Source: Vibrio sp. AND4
Lineage (GTDB): Bacteria > Pseudomonadota > Gammaproteobacteria > Enterobacterales > Vibrionaceae
Reading direction: 5' to 3'
Assembly: GCF_000171815.1 (NCBI RefSeq)
Contig: NZ_ABGR01000002.1
Span: forward strand, 310,001 to 374,000
Length of the DNA stretch: 64,000 bases
A model generated the notes under the pieces. It searched no databases and was not told the origin of the DNA. It saw nothing but the letters and a program-made list of their open reading frames with translations. This document shows, in pieces, positions 46,757 to 56,036 of this stretch (its first letter is position 1; the number at the start of each line of letters is the position of its first letter). Made by a program: the position numbers and the translations under genes.

Positions 46757-47440
46757 TTATCTATCTGAATCGGGCTGATTTTCTGGCATGGCATCTATAA
46801 ATGCAGGCAGTTGATTGCACGCCTCAACAATCGAGGTAATCACAGGATAAGGCGTCATATCCACGCCAAAACGCAACGCATTATAGACTTGTGGCACCAA
46901 GCAGATATCGACGATACATGGTGTTTCTAACAAACTGTAGGATTTGACACCAAAAACACTGTTTCTGTTTTGATTTCGATGTTGGTTTAATTTTTCTTCT
47001 AATGCGACAAAACCACGGTTAACCCAATGATGAATCCACTCGATTTTTGCTTCTTGCCCACACAACAGCTGCATTTCTAGGTACTGTAATATGCGCAAGT
47101 TATTAAGCGGGTGGATTTCCATCGCGATATCCTGGGCCATCGCCATTGCTTGGTAACGAAGAGGTGATTGTTCTGGTATTACTGGAACTTGGGGATATTG
47201 CTCATCAAGATATTGAATGATGGCAAGAGATTGGTTTAGCTGAACATCACCATCCACCAGCACTGGCACCAACTCCGATGCGTTTAACTCATGGTATTCC
47301 GCGCTGTGTTGTTCACCGCCGTTACGTACCAAATGAACGGATTTTGACTCGTAGCCCAAGGCTTTTAAGTTCAAACAAATCCGCACTCGATAAGCCGCTG
47401 AAGAACGCCAGTAACCATGGAGGGTGATGTTGTCACTCAT
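46757..47440 (-). CDS. maiA: Maleylacetoacetate isomerase (zeta-class GST)
   Basis: 227-aa glutathione-dependent isomerase converting 4-maleylacetoacetate to 4-fumarylacetoacetate in tyrosine and phenylalanine breakdown. The N-terminal thioredoxin fold carries the zeta signature SSAAYRVRICLNLK, with Pro before the ELVPVLVDGD strand and QSLAIIQYLDE for glutathione binding. The all-helical C-terminal domain follows (about 90-220). It is the last gene of a four-gene operon, 14 bp after fahA. Confidence 0.92.
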   Translation of the reverse strand: MSDNITLHGYWRSSAAYRVRICLNLKALGYESKSVHLVRNGGEQHSAEYHELNASELVPVLVDGDVQLNQSLAIIQYLDEQYPQVPVIPEQSPLRYQAMAMAQDIAMEIHPLNNLRILQYLEMQLLCGQEAKIEWIHHWVNRGFVALEEKLNQHRNQNRNSVFGVKSYSLLETPCIVDICLVPQVYNALRFGVDMTPYPVITSIVEACNQLPAFIDAMPENQPDSDR

Positions 47441-47454
47441 TGCTTCCTTGCCTC

Positions 47455-48492
47455 TTAGTGCTTCAGATATTGACTGACTTGTTGATCAATCGCGCCAAAG
47501 ATTGAGTTGCCATCTGCATCAAACATCTCTAGCTTGATCGAGTCACCAAACGACATAAAGCGCGTCGACGGTTTGCCATCACGAATGGTTTCAATCATGC
47601 GCACTTCTGCAATACAGGAATAGCCCACGCCACCTTCTTCGATAGAGGTCCCATGTTTTGTACCTTGCTTGTTCGACACCGTACCAGAACCAATGATAGC
47701 GCCAGCAGAAAGTGGACGCGTCTTGCTGGCATGTACAATCAAGTCGGCGAAATCAAACGTCATATCTACGCCTGCATCCGGGCAACCAAATGGCTTATGG
47801 TTGTAAGTAGAAACCAAAGGCAAATGAACTTTATTCTCATACCATGCTTCACCAAGTTCATCCGGCGTTACTGCGACAGGAGAAAAGGCCGATGAAGGTT
47901 TCGATTGGAAGAAGCCAAAACCTTTCGCCAACTCCGTTGGAATCAAACCACGCAGAGATACATCGTTAACTAGCATGATAAGACGAATCGAACCTTGCGC
48001 TTCTGCGATGCTTGCTCCCATTGGCACGTCACCAGTGATCACGGCAACTTCACCTTCAAAGTCAATACCCCACTCGTCGCTCGCAAATTCGATGTTGTCG
48101 CAAGGACCAATAAACGCATCTGAGCCGCCTTGATACATCAGAGGGTCGGTCCAGAAGCTTTCTGGCATTTCCGCACCGCGCGCTTTACGCACGAGTTCGA
48201 CGTGATTGACATAAGCACTGCCATCCGCCCATTGATATGCACGAGGCAATGGTGATTCTAAATAGTGGGATTCAAACTCTTCACTTCCTGACACCGAACC
48301 ATTGTTTAGCGCGTTATAAAGCTCTTCCAGTTGTGGGGCGATTTTATCCCAGTTGTCCAATGCCACTTGCATGGTTGGCGCGAGATGCATCGCATGGAAA
48401 ATTTCGGTTGCCGAAACACATTGTGTTAGGTCTTTGCTCACGACCATCAACAGGCCATCGCGAGTACCATTTTTCTTAGTAGCTAATTTCAT
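47455..48492 (-). CDS. fahA: Fumarylacetoacetate hydrolase
   Basis: 345-aa hydrolase that splits fumarylacetoacetate to fumarate and acetoacetate, the last step of the pathway. Metal and catalytic region landmarks are GPCDNIEFASDEWGIDFEGE (Asp/Glu ligands), NDVSLRG, SSAFSPVAVTPDELG and the EEGGVGYSCIAEVR segment. It belongs to the shorter bacterial form. It lies between hmgA (9-bp gap) and maiA (14-bp gap), so co-transcription is near certain. Confidence 0.9.
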   Translation of the reverse strand: MKLATKKNGTRDGLLMVVSKDLTQCVSATEIFHAMHLAPTMQVALDNWDKIAPQLEELYNALNNGSVSGSEEFESHYLESPLPRAYQWADGSAYVNHVELVRKARGAEMPESFWTDPLMYQGGSDAFIGPCDNIEFASDEWGIDFEGEVAVITGDVPMGASIAEAQGSIRLIMLVNDVSLRGLIPTELAKGFGFFQSKPSSAFSPVAVTPDELGEAWYENKVHLPLVSTYNHKPFGCPDAGVDMTFDFADLIVHASKTRPLSAGAIIGSGTVSNKQGTKHGTSIEEGGVGYSCIAEVRMIETIRDGKPSTRFMSFGDSIKLEMFDADGNSIFGAIDQQVSQYLKH

Positions 48493-48501
48493 CCTTGCCC
48501 C

Positions 48502-49632
48502 TTACTTCTCTTGCCAGCTATAGACGTATTCTTTGTTTTCAACCTTATCGAGCTCGTCAGAAAACTCGAGCGCGTGGCGCGTATCAATCATCACGGCCAC
48601 TTCATCGGTAAACTTCTTCTTGTATTCCTGACCTGCTTTGAACGCTTTCGGGTGAGGACCGTGGGTAAAGCCAGCAGGATGGAATGTCACCATGCCTGCT
48701 TCAATGTTGTCTCGGCTGAAGAAATCCCCTGCGTGATAAAATAAGACTTCGTCATAATCATCATTATTATGATAAAACGGTACCTTCAGCGCACCAGGAT
48801 CGCTCTCAATTGGACGGGGTACGAACGTACACACCACAAATCCTGAGCCAACAAAAGTGGTGTGGGCAGAAGGCGGTAAGTGATAACGATGCGACATCAA
48901 AGGACGAATATCACGCCAGTTCATTTTCACCACAGCCAAGTCACCGTGCCAACCAATCGCATCTAGCGGATTGAATGGATAAGTCACCACACTCACTTTA
49001 TCATGGCGCTTAACATGAACTTGAGTTAGCTCTTCTGAGTATTGCGCTCGGAACATATCGTTAATCGATGGCGTTTCCAAAATGGCAGGGTCGAATACAG
49101 CATGATTGCCCACCATCCCTTTCTCTGGCAAAGAATAAGCAGCATCAGTGTTTTCAATCATCAGAACAAACATTGGCTCGCTTGGTTCTAATCGCCAATT
49201 GGTTGAACGCGGGATCATCACGTAATCGCCTTCGCTCACTTTAAGGTGACCATAATCGCAGTAAAGGTCAGCAGCACCATGATGGATAAATAATAATTCG
49301 TCACCATCGGCGTTTCTAACCAAGAAATCCATTTTTTCATGCATACGCCACACGCGGATCTTACAATTGGCATTATGCAGAAGAGATGGTACTGCCCAAG
49401 GTGACAGCTGACTCGCTGTTTCAACTAAATTGAAATCAAAAGCGCGTGGACGTAAATCCCCTTCCCATTCAGACCAACCTGTCGGGGCATGTTGATGGTG
49501 AAAGTGTGCCGCAGGGCCAAAAAATCCACTCCGCCCCGCTTCACGTTCGTAAATTGCCTCTTTCGGGAAATCAGCATGTGCTTGCTTAGAGCACACCCCC
49601 TCCCGATGAGGGAATGTGATCCACTTATGCAT
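48502..49632 (-). CDS. hmgA: Homogentisate 1,2-dioxygenase
   Basis: 376-aa iron enzyme opening the ring of homogentisate to maleylacetoacetate. The cupin-type C-terminal region carries the ligands in HNNDDYDEVLFY (Glu of DE) and FHPAGFTHGPHP (His). The length matches the short form found in Vibrio and some other gammaproteobacteria, not the 440-aa form. It overlaps hppD by 8 bp. Its loss in vibrios is known to cause brown pyomelanin, so an intact gene predicts a non-pigmented strain for this pathway. Confidence 0.92.
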   Translation of the reverse strand: MHKWITFPHREGVCSKQAHADFPKEAIYEREAGRSGFFGPAAHFHHQHAPTGWSEWEGDLRPRAFDFNLVETASQLSPWAVPSLLHNANCKIRVWRMHEKMDFLVRNADGDELLFIHHGAADLYCDYGHLKVSEGDYVMIPRSTNWRLEPSEPMFVLMIENTDAAYSLPEKGMVGNHAVFDPAILETPSINDMFRAQYSEELTQVHVKRHDKVSVVTYPFNPLDAIGWHGDLAVVKMNWRDIRPLMSHRYHLPPSAHTTFVGSGFVVCTFVPRPIESDPGALKVPFYHNNDDYDEVLFYHAGDFFSRDNIEAGMVTFHPAGFTHGPHPKAFKAGQEYKKKFTDEVAVMIDTRHALEFSDELDKVENKEYVYSWQEK

Positions 49633-50698
49633 CGCTTAGTACTCCTCGGCGGATTTGGTCTTCTTCAATCGATTCGAACAAGGCTTTGAAGTTACCTTCA
49701 CCAAAGCCTTCATTACCTTTACGTTGAATGATTTCAAAGAACACCGGACCAATAACGGTCTGAGTAAAAATTTGCAACAAGATGCCATCTTTGGTTGGTG
49801 CACCATCAATGAGAATTTGAAGGTCATGGAGTTTGCTAACATCTTCGCCATGCCCTTTCACGCGATCGTCGACTTTTTCATAGTAAGTGTCCGGCGTTGA
49901 CATAAAGTCCATACCACGATCACGCAGTGTTTGCACGGTTTGATAGATATCATCGGTTGTCATCGCAATATGCTGAATACCTTCACCGTTATATTCACGG
50001 ATGAACTCTTCAATCTGCGATTTGTCATCAGAAGACTCATTGATAGGGATACGAATTTTGCCACAAGGGGCAGTCATTGCGCGGCTCACAAGCCCTGTCA
50101 GTTTACCCTCAATGTCGAAGTAACGAATCTCACGGAAGTTACCAATACGCTCGTAAAATCCAGACCACACGTCCATGTTGCCTTGCTTCACGTTGTGGGT
50201 CAGATGGTCGATTTCGTACAGGCCGACGTCGGCTTTCGCTAGTCGCTGATCTGCATCGTCATAGAACCGGAAGTCGACATCGTAAATACTCTGCTTACCG
50301 TAACGATCAACGAAATACAGCAGACTTTGACCAATACCGTATATTGCCGGAATGCTCAGCTCCATCGGACCGATTTCCGTTTTGTACTCTTCGCCACCGT
50401 TATCCAGCGCTTGCTTGAGTGCCACGCTAGCGTCTTGCACGCGAAAGGCCATGCCACAGACAGAGGGGCCATGAACTTTCGCGAAGCCTTGTGCCTGACT
50501 GTGCGGCTGAGCATTAACGATAAAACTGATGTCACCTTGTCGGTAAAGCCAAGCCTCTTTAGAACGGTGTTTTGCGATCTCGGCAAAACCCAGCGATACA
50601 AACAGTGTTTTCAGTTGTTCAATGCCTTCGCTGCTTGCCGCCGTGTACTCCACAAATTCGAATCCATCCGTGCCTAATGGGTTGTAGGTGTCCACCAT
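49625..50698 (-). CDS. hppD: 4-Hydroxyphenylpyruvate dioxygenase
   Basis: 357-aa Fe(II) enzyme converting 4-hydroxyphenylpyruvate to homogentisate. It has two vicinal-oxygen-chelate domains. The three iron ligands are seen in IDHLTHNV (His), IQHIAMTTDDI (His) and PVFFEIIQRKG (Glu). It is first in the hppD-hmgA-fahA-maiA operon and is preceded by a 530-bp region containing two TyrR-like boxes. Start ATG at 50698 follows GGAGAAAGTC. Confidence 0.93.
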   Translation of the reverse strand: MVDTYNPLGTDGFEFVEYTAASSEGIEQLKTLFVSLGFAEIAKHRSKEAWLYRQGDISFIVNAQPHSQAQGFAKVHGPSVCGMAFRVQDASVALKQALDNGGEEYKTEIGPMELSIPAIYGIGQSLLYFVDRYGKQSIYDVDFRFYDDADQRLAKADVGLYEIDHLTHNVKQGNMDVWSGFYERIGNFREIRYFDIEGKLTGLVSRAMTAPCGKIRIPINESSDDKSQIEEFIREYNGEGIQHIAMTTDDIYQTVQTLRDRGMDFMSTPDTYYEKVDDRVKGHGEDVSKLHDLQILIDGAPTKDGILLQIFTQTVIGPVFFEIIQRKGNEGFGEGNFKALFESIEEDQIRRGVLSDA

Positions 50699-50826
50699 GA
50701 CTTTCTCCTTATGTCATTACCATGTTTGAACGTTCGTTCTTTTCCGATAGTTTTAACTTGGCGCAAGATAAGAAAAATTGGAATAGCCACGTAAAAATCT
50801 GACGATACACAGTTTTTATCACAAAT

Positions 50827-50844
50827 TGTAAATCATATGTTACA
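50827..50844 (-). promoter_or_regulatory. TyrR-like box 1
   Basis: TGTAAA-TCATAT-GTTACA matches the TyrR box (TGTAAA, six bases, TTTACA) with one mismatch. It is about 130 bp upstream of hppD. Confidence 0.6.
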
Positions 50845-50943
50845 CGAACACCCCCATCAAAAAATGCTCACAAAAAATCAAAACACCCCCTTTTATATCA
50901 GTGGCTTATTCAACCCACCATCCATTTGCACACCATAACAACA

Positions 50944-50961
50944 TGTAAACAAAGTGTTACC
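50944..50961 (-). promoter_or_regulatory. TyrR-like box 2
   Basis: TGTAAA-CAAAGT-GTTACC, a weaker TyrR-type box 117 bp from box 1 (about 11 helical turns). It sits in the 530-bp divergent region between hppD and the PepT-like gene, which holds no gene. Confidence 0.5.
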
Positions 50962-51228
50962 ACGGGCATTTTTCGTTCAGACGCTTATCTTTATATTACA
51001 AACAACGGTGAATCAGAGGCTTATTCCCGGGCAGCATCGATTAGATAAATGACACGGTGACCGTTAAATCATCACGGGTGATCAGCAGGTCAGAATTCTG
51101 TCAGGCAAAGATATTTTTTGATTCTGGACAGTTTTCACGCGCATTCTCTGTGTAATAAAAGATATTCTGTTTCCTCTCGTCACCGTGCGCGACAACGCTA
51201 CGGTTCGAATAAAAAAAGAGACACCCAA

Positions 51229-52335
51229 ATGACACAAATTAATCAAGAACGTTTAATCGACCACTTTTGCCAATTGGTTCGCATCGATAGTGAATCTATG
51301 AATGAAAAACAAATCGCAGAAACGCTGGCTGAGCAATTGGGCGAACTTGGCTTTACCGTTCACAAACTACCAGTACCAGAACAGATTTCTAATGGCTTTA
51401 ATGTGTATGCACGTCTGGAAGGTGGGAAAGAAGGTTCTATCCTAATGAGTTGCCACATGGACACGGTAACACCCGGAATAGGCATCGAACCAATCATCGA
51501 AGATGGTATTATCCGTTCAAAAGGCGACACCATTCTTGGCGGTGACGATAAATCAGGTATTGCAGCGATCATGGAAGCGGTTCGCTGTATTCAAGCAGAA
51601 AACTTAGCACATAAAACGCTGGAACTTGCTTTCACTGTGCATGAGGAAGGCGGTCTGTTCGGCTCTGAGCACTTCGACATGTCTTACGTAACGTCTAAAG
51701 AAGCGATCGTACTAGACACTGGCGGTCCTATCGGGACGATTGTCACTTCAGCACCTGGCCAACAAAAAATCATTGCAACCATCAAAGGCCGCCCCGCACA
51801 CGCGGGCCTAGCCCCTGAAGAAGGCATCAGTGCGATCATGGTCGCGGCGGATGCAATCAACCAGATGAAGTTGCTTCGAATTGACGAAGAAACCACAGCG
51901 AATATCGGGATGGTGAACGGAGGTCAAGCGACTAACATAGTGATGCCTTCACTAAAAATCGTTGCTGAAGCACGCTCTCTAAACGACGCCAAACTTGAGA
52001 AACAAGTCAGCCACATGATCTCTACACTTAAGTCTGTTTGTGAAAAGCACGGGGCAGACATTGAAATCGAATCAGACCGCGCATACGACGCATTTGTTAT
52101 CGAAGAAGGCAACGCACATGTCTCATCAATCAAAGCGGCATTCGCGGATATTGGTATCGACGCATTTACAAAAAGTACCGGCGGCGGTAGCGACGCGAAC
52201 AACTTCAACAGAAAAGGCCTTACAACCGTCAACTTATCTACTGGCATGGCAAAAGTACACACAACCGAAGAGTTCATTGCGGTTGACGACATGGTAAAAG
52301 TCACTAAGTTTGTAAAGCACTTTCTCATAAAATAA
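51229..52335 (+). CDS. M20-family peptidase, PepT-like
   Basis: 368-aa cytoplasmic zinc aminotripeptidase-like enzyme. Metal and catalytic residues are visible in SCHMDTVTPG (His, Asp), GGDDKSG (bridging Asp), HEEGGLFGS (catalytic Glu pair), VLDTGGP and the final TGGGSDANNFN...VHTTEE (His). A lid/dimerisation domain lies at about 175-285. The ATG at 51229 follows AAAGAGA; the frame upstream to 51118 is not credible. It diverges from hppD. Confidence 0.87.
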   Translation: MTQINQERLIDHFCQLVRIDSESMNEKQIAETLAEQLGELGFTVHKLPVPEQISNGFNVYARLEGGKEGSILMSCHMDTVTPGIGIEPIIEDGIIRSKGDTILGGDDKSGIAAIMEAVRCIQAENLAHKTLELAFTVHEEGGLFGSEHFDMSYVTSKEAIVLDTGGPIGTIVTSAPGQQKIIATIKGRPAHAGLAPEEGISAIMVAADAINQMKLLRIDEETTANIGMVNGGQATNIVMPSLKIVAEARSLNDAKLEKQVSHMISTLKSVCEKHGADIEIESDRAYDAFVIEEGNAHVSSIKAAFADIGIDAFTKSTGGGSDANNFNRKGLTTVNLSTGMAKVHTTEEFIAVDDMVKVTKFVKHFLIK

Positions 52336-52473
52336 GCAGCTGAAATATACCAAGCCACGCTCAATATAAACGCTAATATTGCACCCTTTTTGCCTCGATC
52401 ATCAAGGGTGTTTTTGGCGTTAACGACAAGTCGAGTTACACTACGCGTTGTTTACGTTTTCTATTGCATACCC

Positions 52474-52920
52474 ATGACTGACGCTGATATCGAACTGCAA
52501 CACCTCTGGTTAGAAGTCCAAGCTGAACGCTGGCAGAACCTGTCCCGGTTTTTGTTTAGCTACTTCTGCTACAAGCACAATTTAGTGAGTAAGACCAATA
52601 AAATCTGTTGGGAGACTGCCCGTACTTTACTGCCATGTTCGACATCTATTGACGATCGTAAACACGCCGTTGTCGAGCCATTAGTGCCAGAGGAGAGTGT
52701 GGTTGGACTATTAAAAGCCATCAGCAAAGATGGTGAAATGAGCTTTGAAATAATGACGAGCACACTAAACACCTTTTTACGCTATGTGGTTATCAACAAA
52801 GAAGAGAAGGCACGGCTCAAACCCAATATGCCAGCAGTTTGGTATCAACAAGAAAATAAGGCATTGATGACACGCTTTGAGATTGCTGGCATTGATATTT
52901 TAGATACCAACTTTACATGA
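52474..52920 (+). CDS. Hypothetical cytoplasmic protein
   Basis: 148-aa helical protein starting MTDADIELQHLWLEVQAERW. It has no membrane segment or signal, and contains clustered Trp and Cys (FSYFCYKHNL, NKICWETA). The start at 52474 is chosen because the upstream 28 codons are basic and hydrophobic, unlike the rest. Convergent with blh. No family is recognised. Confidence 0.5.
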   Translation: MTDADIELQHLWLEVQAERWQNLSRFLFSYFCYKHNLVSKTNKICWETARTLLPCSTSIDDRKHAVVEPLVPEESVVGLLKAISKDGEMSFEIMTSTLNTFLRYVVINKEEKARLKPNMPAVWYQQENKALMTRFEIAGIDILDTNFT

Positions 52921-52997
52921 ACTATTTTCACACATAAACACCAGACTTTAGTTCCCTGAATGGCTGCAAGACCTCATCACACTAACTCGAAATCCAC

Positions 52998-53879
52998 TCA
53001 AATTGAGTCAGAACGTCTGATGGTGTAATGCTCGTGCATTATTGTCAGTATTAGGTGTGGCACCGTCAGTGAGAACAAGCCAACAAAAACCATGGGGAGC
53101 CACTTGTTGCCACTGAACGCTTGCGGAAGGAAACTGAACAAGCCAACAGCAAGAATAGCGGCTCCGGCCATAGGAATTACGGACACCTTAGCCAGAGACC
53201 ACCAAGACAGTTTATATCGCCTTTTGACCTGCCAAGTATGAAGTGGCCCATGCAAGGCACAAAAATAAACGCAAAAGTAATAGAGTACTGGCAAGAAATA
53301 GCTCGTCAAAACCAACATAACCAGCCAAGCTAGCACTTCAACGGAAAGTTGTCGAAAGTCGATGAGTAAAATCGCCAAACTGAGAAGCCCCAAGATTGCC
53401 ATAACAAAGACAATACTGCGCGCCTCACCATTAGGTACATCAAGCGCACTAAAATACATGGCAACAGGATCAGGCTGGAATAAAGCCGGCAGCCCCAACA
53501 CAATGATTCCTATCAGCCCTCCTTTTCTAGGTACGAGATTTATCCAGTCCTCACCGAAATGGTAAGCCGCTAAAATGAGAAATAAGCAAAGGCAATACGT
53601 CGGTAGCCAAAACCACGCGAAAAGGCAGCATGCGGCCACCGCCACATAAACAATAATGCTGACAACAAAGCTCGCCTTGTCGGGAGCTCTGCGCTTATTG
53701 AACGATAATCCATGTAACATAATGATATCTAACGCGCCATGTGGCAAACCCAACGCCAAAATAGCGATAAGAGGCACGAGTTCAGTCAGTTCTAATTGAG
53801 AAAGGAGTCCGGAAAGGATAACCGCACCTAAATACACCACCCAAAGTTGGTTAACCGATAGACGTGTGCAACTTCTCAT
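52998..53879 (-). CDS. blh: Beta-carotene 15,15'-dioxygenase (Brp/Blh family)
   Basis: 293-aa integral membrane enzyme that cleaves beta-carotene into two retinals for the rhodopsin. About eight hydrophobic segments are seen. The family His motifs are in GLPHGALDII (near residue 45), AAYHFGEDW (near 107), CALHGPLHTW (near 212) and the C-terminal LTIMHEHY. It is last in the operon and overlaps crtY by 4 bp (ATGA). Confidence 0.9.
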   Translation of the reverse strand: MRSCTRLSVNQLWVVYLGAVILSGLLSQLELTELVPLIAILALGLPHGALDIIMLHGLSFNKRRAPDKASFVVSIIVYVAVAACCLFAWFWLPTYCLCLFLILAAYHFGEDWINLVPRKGGLIGIIVLGLPALFQPDPVAMYFSALDVPNGEARSIVFVMAILGLLSLAILLIDFRQLSVEVLAWLVMLVLTSYFLPVLYYFCVYFCALHGPLHTWQVKRRYKLSWWSLAKVSVIPMAGAAILAVGLFSFLPQAFSGNKWLPMVFVGLFSLTVPHLILTIMHEHYTIRRSDSI

Positions 53880-55036
53880 TGATCGAGTCCGATAGCGGCA
53901 CGTAAAAATAGACGCTTTGGCATAGCGTTGATCACCCTTGCAATGTCACTGATAGTAGCACTTTCTGTCATAAATCTTGAGAACTGTTCAGGTGACGTTC
54001 CTTGCGCCATGCGACTAAATAGCTCTGGTGCAATGTCAGGCCGATAACGCAGTACTCTCAAAAATACGTTATCTAGCCAATAGTAAAGTCGAGGAGTTCT
54101 TATTGGCGCGATGTCGGTTCCCTTCCGTATTTGTTTGGCTAAATGTTCACTGTTACGTTGAATTGAGATAAAAGCGTACCCTGTTGCTGCTCGAATGTTT
54201 TGCCCTCGTATCCCGATTGATTGCCAACGAGAGGGGACGACTATTTTGCTGTTTTTTGACCTAGGGAAAGAAGTTTTATCCGCAGACATTGGGAGCACGC
54301 CATACTCCCACCCGACAATATTGTCGCGTGTTAATCCCATAGTCTCTATGTTGCTCAACGTTTTGCTCTCTAAACTTTGCTTGCATGGCGCTCTGGGTGA
54401 GAACTGCGTGACTTCAATCAATGCGTTATATTGATCAAAAGGCAGAACGTAAACAAACTCTGTGCTTTGCCCTACCGTTTTTATGTCGACCATTAAATCA
54501 GCGGTTTGATCACAAAACATCGGGTGACTACTTTTGACCCATGCCCCAGAAAAGCATTGTAAAAGACCATTGTTGGCACTTTTACTAGGTGGTTGGTAGC
54601 GGCTATCAAAGCCGATTTTGGCTTCAACAAAATATTCTTCACAACAAGCGGTTATGCACTGCCCATGTTGCCCAGTCTCCTTAATATCGGCGTCAAATAC
54701 TAAAGTAACGTTATCTGCTCGCGTGAATGTGCTAATACAATAAGTAAAAAAATCCTCGCCCCGAATGCAGGAATAGCCCTGATCAACATCTTTTACAGAA
54801 TGTAAGGTTTCGGCAACTTTCCAAGCTGACCACCTTTTGCTGATAAGGTGACGAAGATAAGGGGGAATATGCTCACTATTCCAAAAACACCAAGTTTTGT
54901 TGATGTTTGCTTGGCGCTCCTTTTCCAGCATGACAATGTTGCCGCGATATCCTTGTTGTAAGAGCGCCATAGCGAGTGAACATGTTGATAATCCAATGCC
55001 CAGCATAACGATGTCTGTTTTAATCGTTTCCATCAA
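53876..55036 (-). CDS. crtY: Lycopene beta-cyclase
   Basis: 386-aa FAD-dependent cyclase converting lycopene to beta-carotene. The N-terminal dinucleotide fold has LGIGLSTCSLAMAL and an EK acid after strand two. KTWCFW is the conserved CrtY segment following it. Near the C terminus, GIRGQNIRAATGYAF is the usual FAD-contacting motif. It starts inside the end of crtB (17-bp overlap) and ends overlapping blh. Confidence 0.88.
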   Translation of the reverse strand: MMETIKTDIVMLGIGLSTCSLAMALLQQGYRGNIVMLEKERQANINKTWCFWNSEHIPPYLRHLISKRWSAWKVAETLHSVKDVDQGYSCIRGEDFFTYCISTFTRADNVTLVFDADIKETGQHGQCITACCEEYFVEAKIGFDSRYQPPSKSANNGLLQCFSGAWVKSSHPMFCDQTADLMVDIKTVGQSTEFVYVLPFDQYNALIEVTQFSPRAPCKQSLESKTLSNIETMGLTRDNIVGWEYGVLPMSADKTSFPRSKNSKIVVPSRWQSIGIRGQNIRAATGYAFISIQRNSEHLAKQIRKGTDIAPIRTPRLYYWLDNVFLRVLRYRPDIAPELFSRMAQGTSPEQFSRFMTESATISDIARVINAMPKRLFLRAAIGLDQ

Positions 55037-55934
55037 ATTTACTCTTGCATGTCTCGTAGTCGGTCAATAGGACCAGAGGCTGATGTAGATTAAAATCATG
55101 GTGGCAAGGTGAATCAAAAGAGATGGATGATAATGCAGATACCGCTACCTTGACCTTAGACAACAGTGTGACTTCAGTTCGCCCTTGCCAATAATTCAAG
55201 CCCCCCTGCCTCAGTTTAACGCCTATTTGCCTGTATACAGATTCGGCGACTATTATCGCGCGTCTACTTTGCTGAGGGAGAAAACAATACCCCTGGCGAG
55301 CGCTTCTGTAATACTGATCAGCAAGTTGCAATACTTTTTCAATAGCGGCACTCACCTGCCTGCGGACCGAATCGTGTTTCGAAGCGACAATCTCGTTAGG
55401 CGAAAACGGACACCATTGATAAGGTAAATATCGACGCCCCATTTTAGCATCCTCTAAGACGTCTCTGGCAATATTCGTAAGTTGCAGCGCTATCCCCAAA
55501 TCGATAGCATAAGGCATACCCTTTTTGTCGGCTTTGAGTATCGGACACATCATCTGTCCTACAACGCCGGCGACCTTGTAGGCATATTGGATTAATTCTG
55601 TTTTACTTTGCACACGAACTGCACCTAAGTCACCTTTCACTCCCTTGACTAAAGTTGAAGCGTACGCGACAGGAATATCTAACTGATGTGAGAGCTTTAA
55701 AAAGTCTTCCACGAACGCCTCACTGGATCGCCCTATCATCAGCTGGTCTTGTACCTTGTCCAAGCGTTGCCGGGCAAGATGCTTATCATCTGTATCGTCA
55801 GCAATATCATCAACACAGCGACAAAAATAATACAACCTAGCCGACTGCTCCACCTGATTTCGACTGAGCAACAAACTGGCGAACCTAAATGTCTTTCCGT
55901 ATGTAGACAAGCTGTTAAGGGCCGTATTTTCCAT
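55020..55934 (-). CDS. crtB: Phytoene synthase
   Basis: 304-aa squalene/phytoene synthase joining two GGPP molecules. The first Asp-rich motif is DDIADDTDD near residue 41, and the second is NIARDVLEDAKMGRRYLP near residue 160. Ribosome site GGGAG precedes the ATG at 55934. A 102-bp gap separates it from crtI, the only sizeable gap within the crt part of the operon. Confidence 0.92.
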   Translation of the reverse strand: MENTALNSLSTYGKTFRFASLLLSRNQVEQSARLYYFCRCVDDIADDTDDKHLARQRLDKVQDQLMIGRSSEAFVEDFLKLSHQLDIPVAYASTLVKGVKGDLGAVRVQSKTELIQYAYKVAGVVGQMMCPILKADKKGMPYAIDLGIALQLTNIARDVLEDAKMGRRYLPYQWCPFSPNEIVASKHDSVRRQVSAAIEKVLQLADQYYRSARQGYCFLPQQSRRAIIVAESVYRQIGVKLRQGGLNYWQGRTEVTLLSKVKVAVSALSSISFDSPCHHDFNLHQPLVLLTDYETCKSKFDGND

Positions 55935-56036
55935 AACGTTCTCCCGTTGTATTTTCAGGTGAATTAATTCGAGAGCAGCTTACATTGTCATTTTTAGGAG
56001 CGATGGAGCTCGTGCTAACGCTAATTCGCTCGCTGG

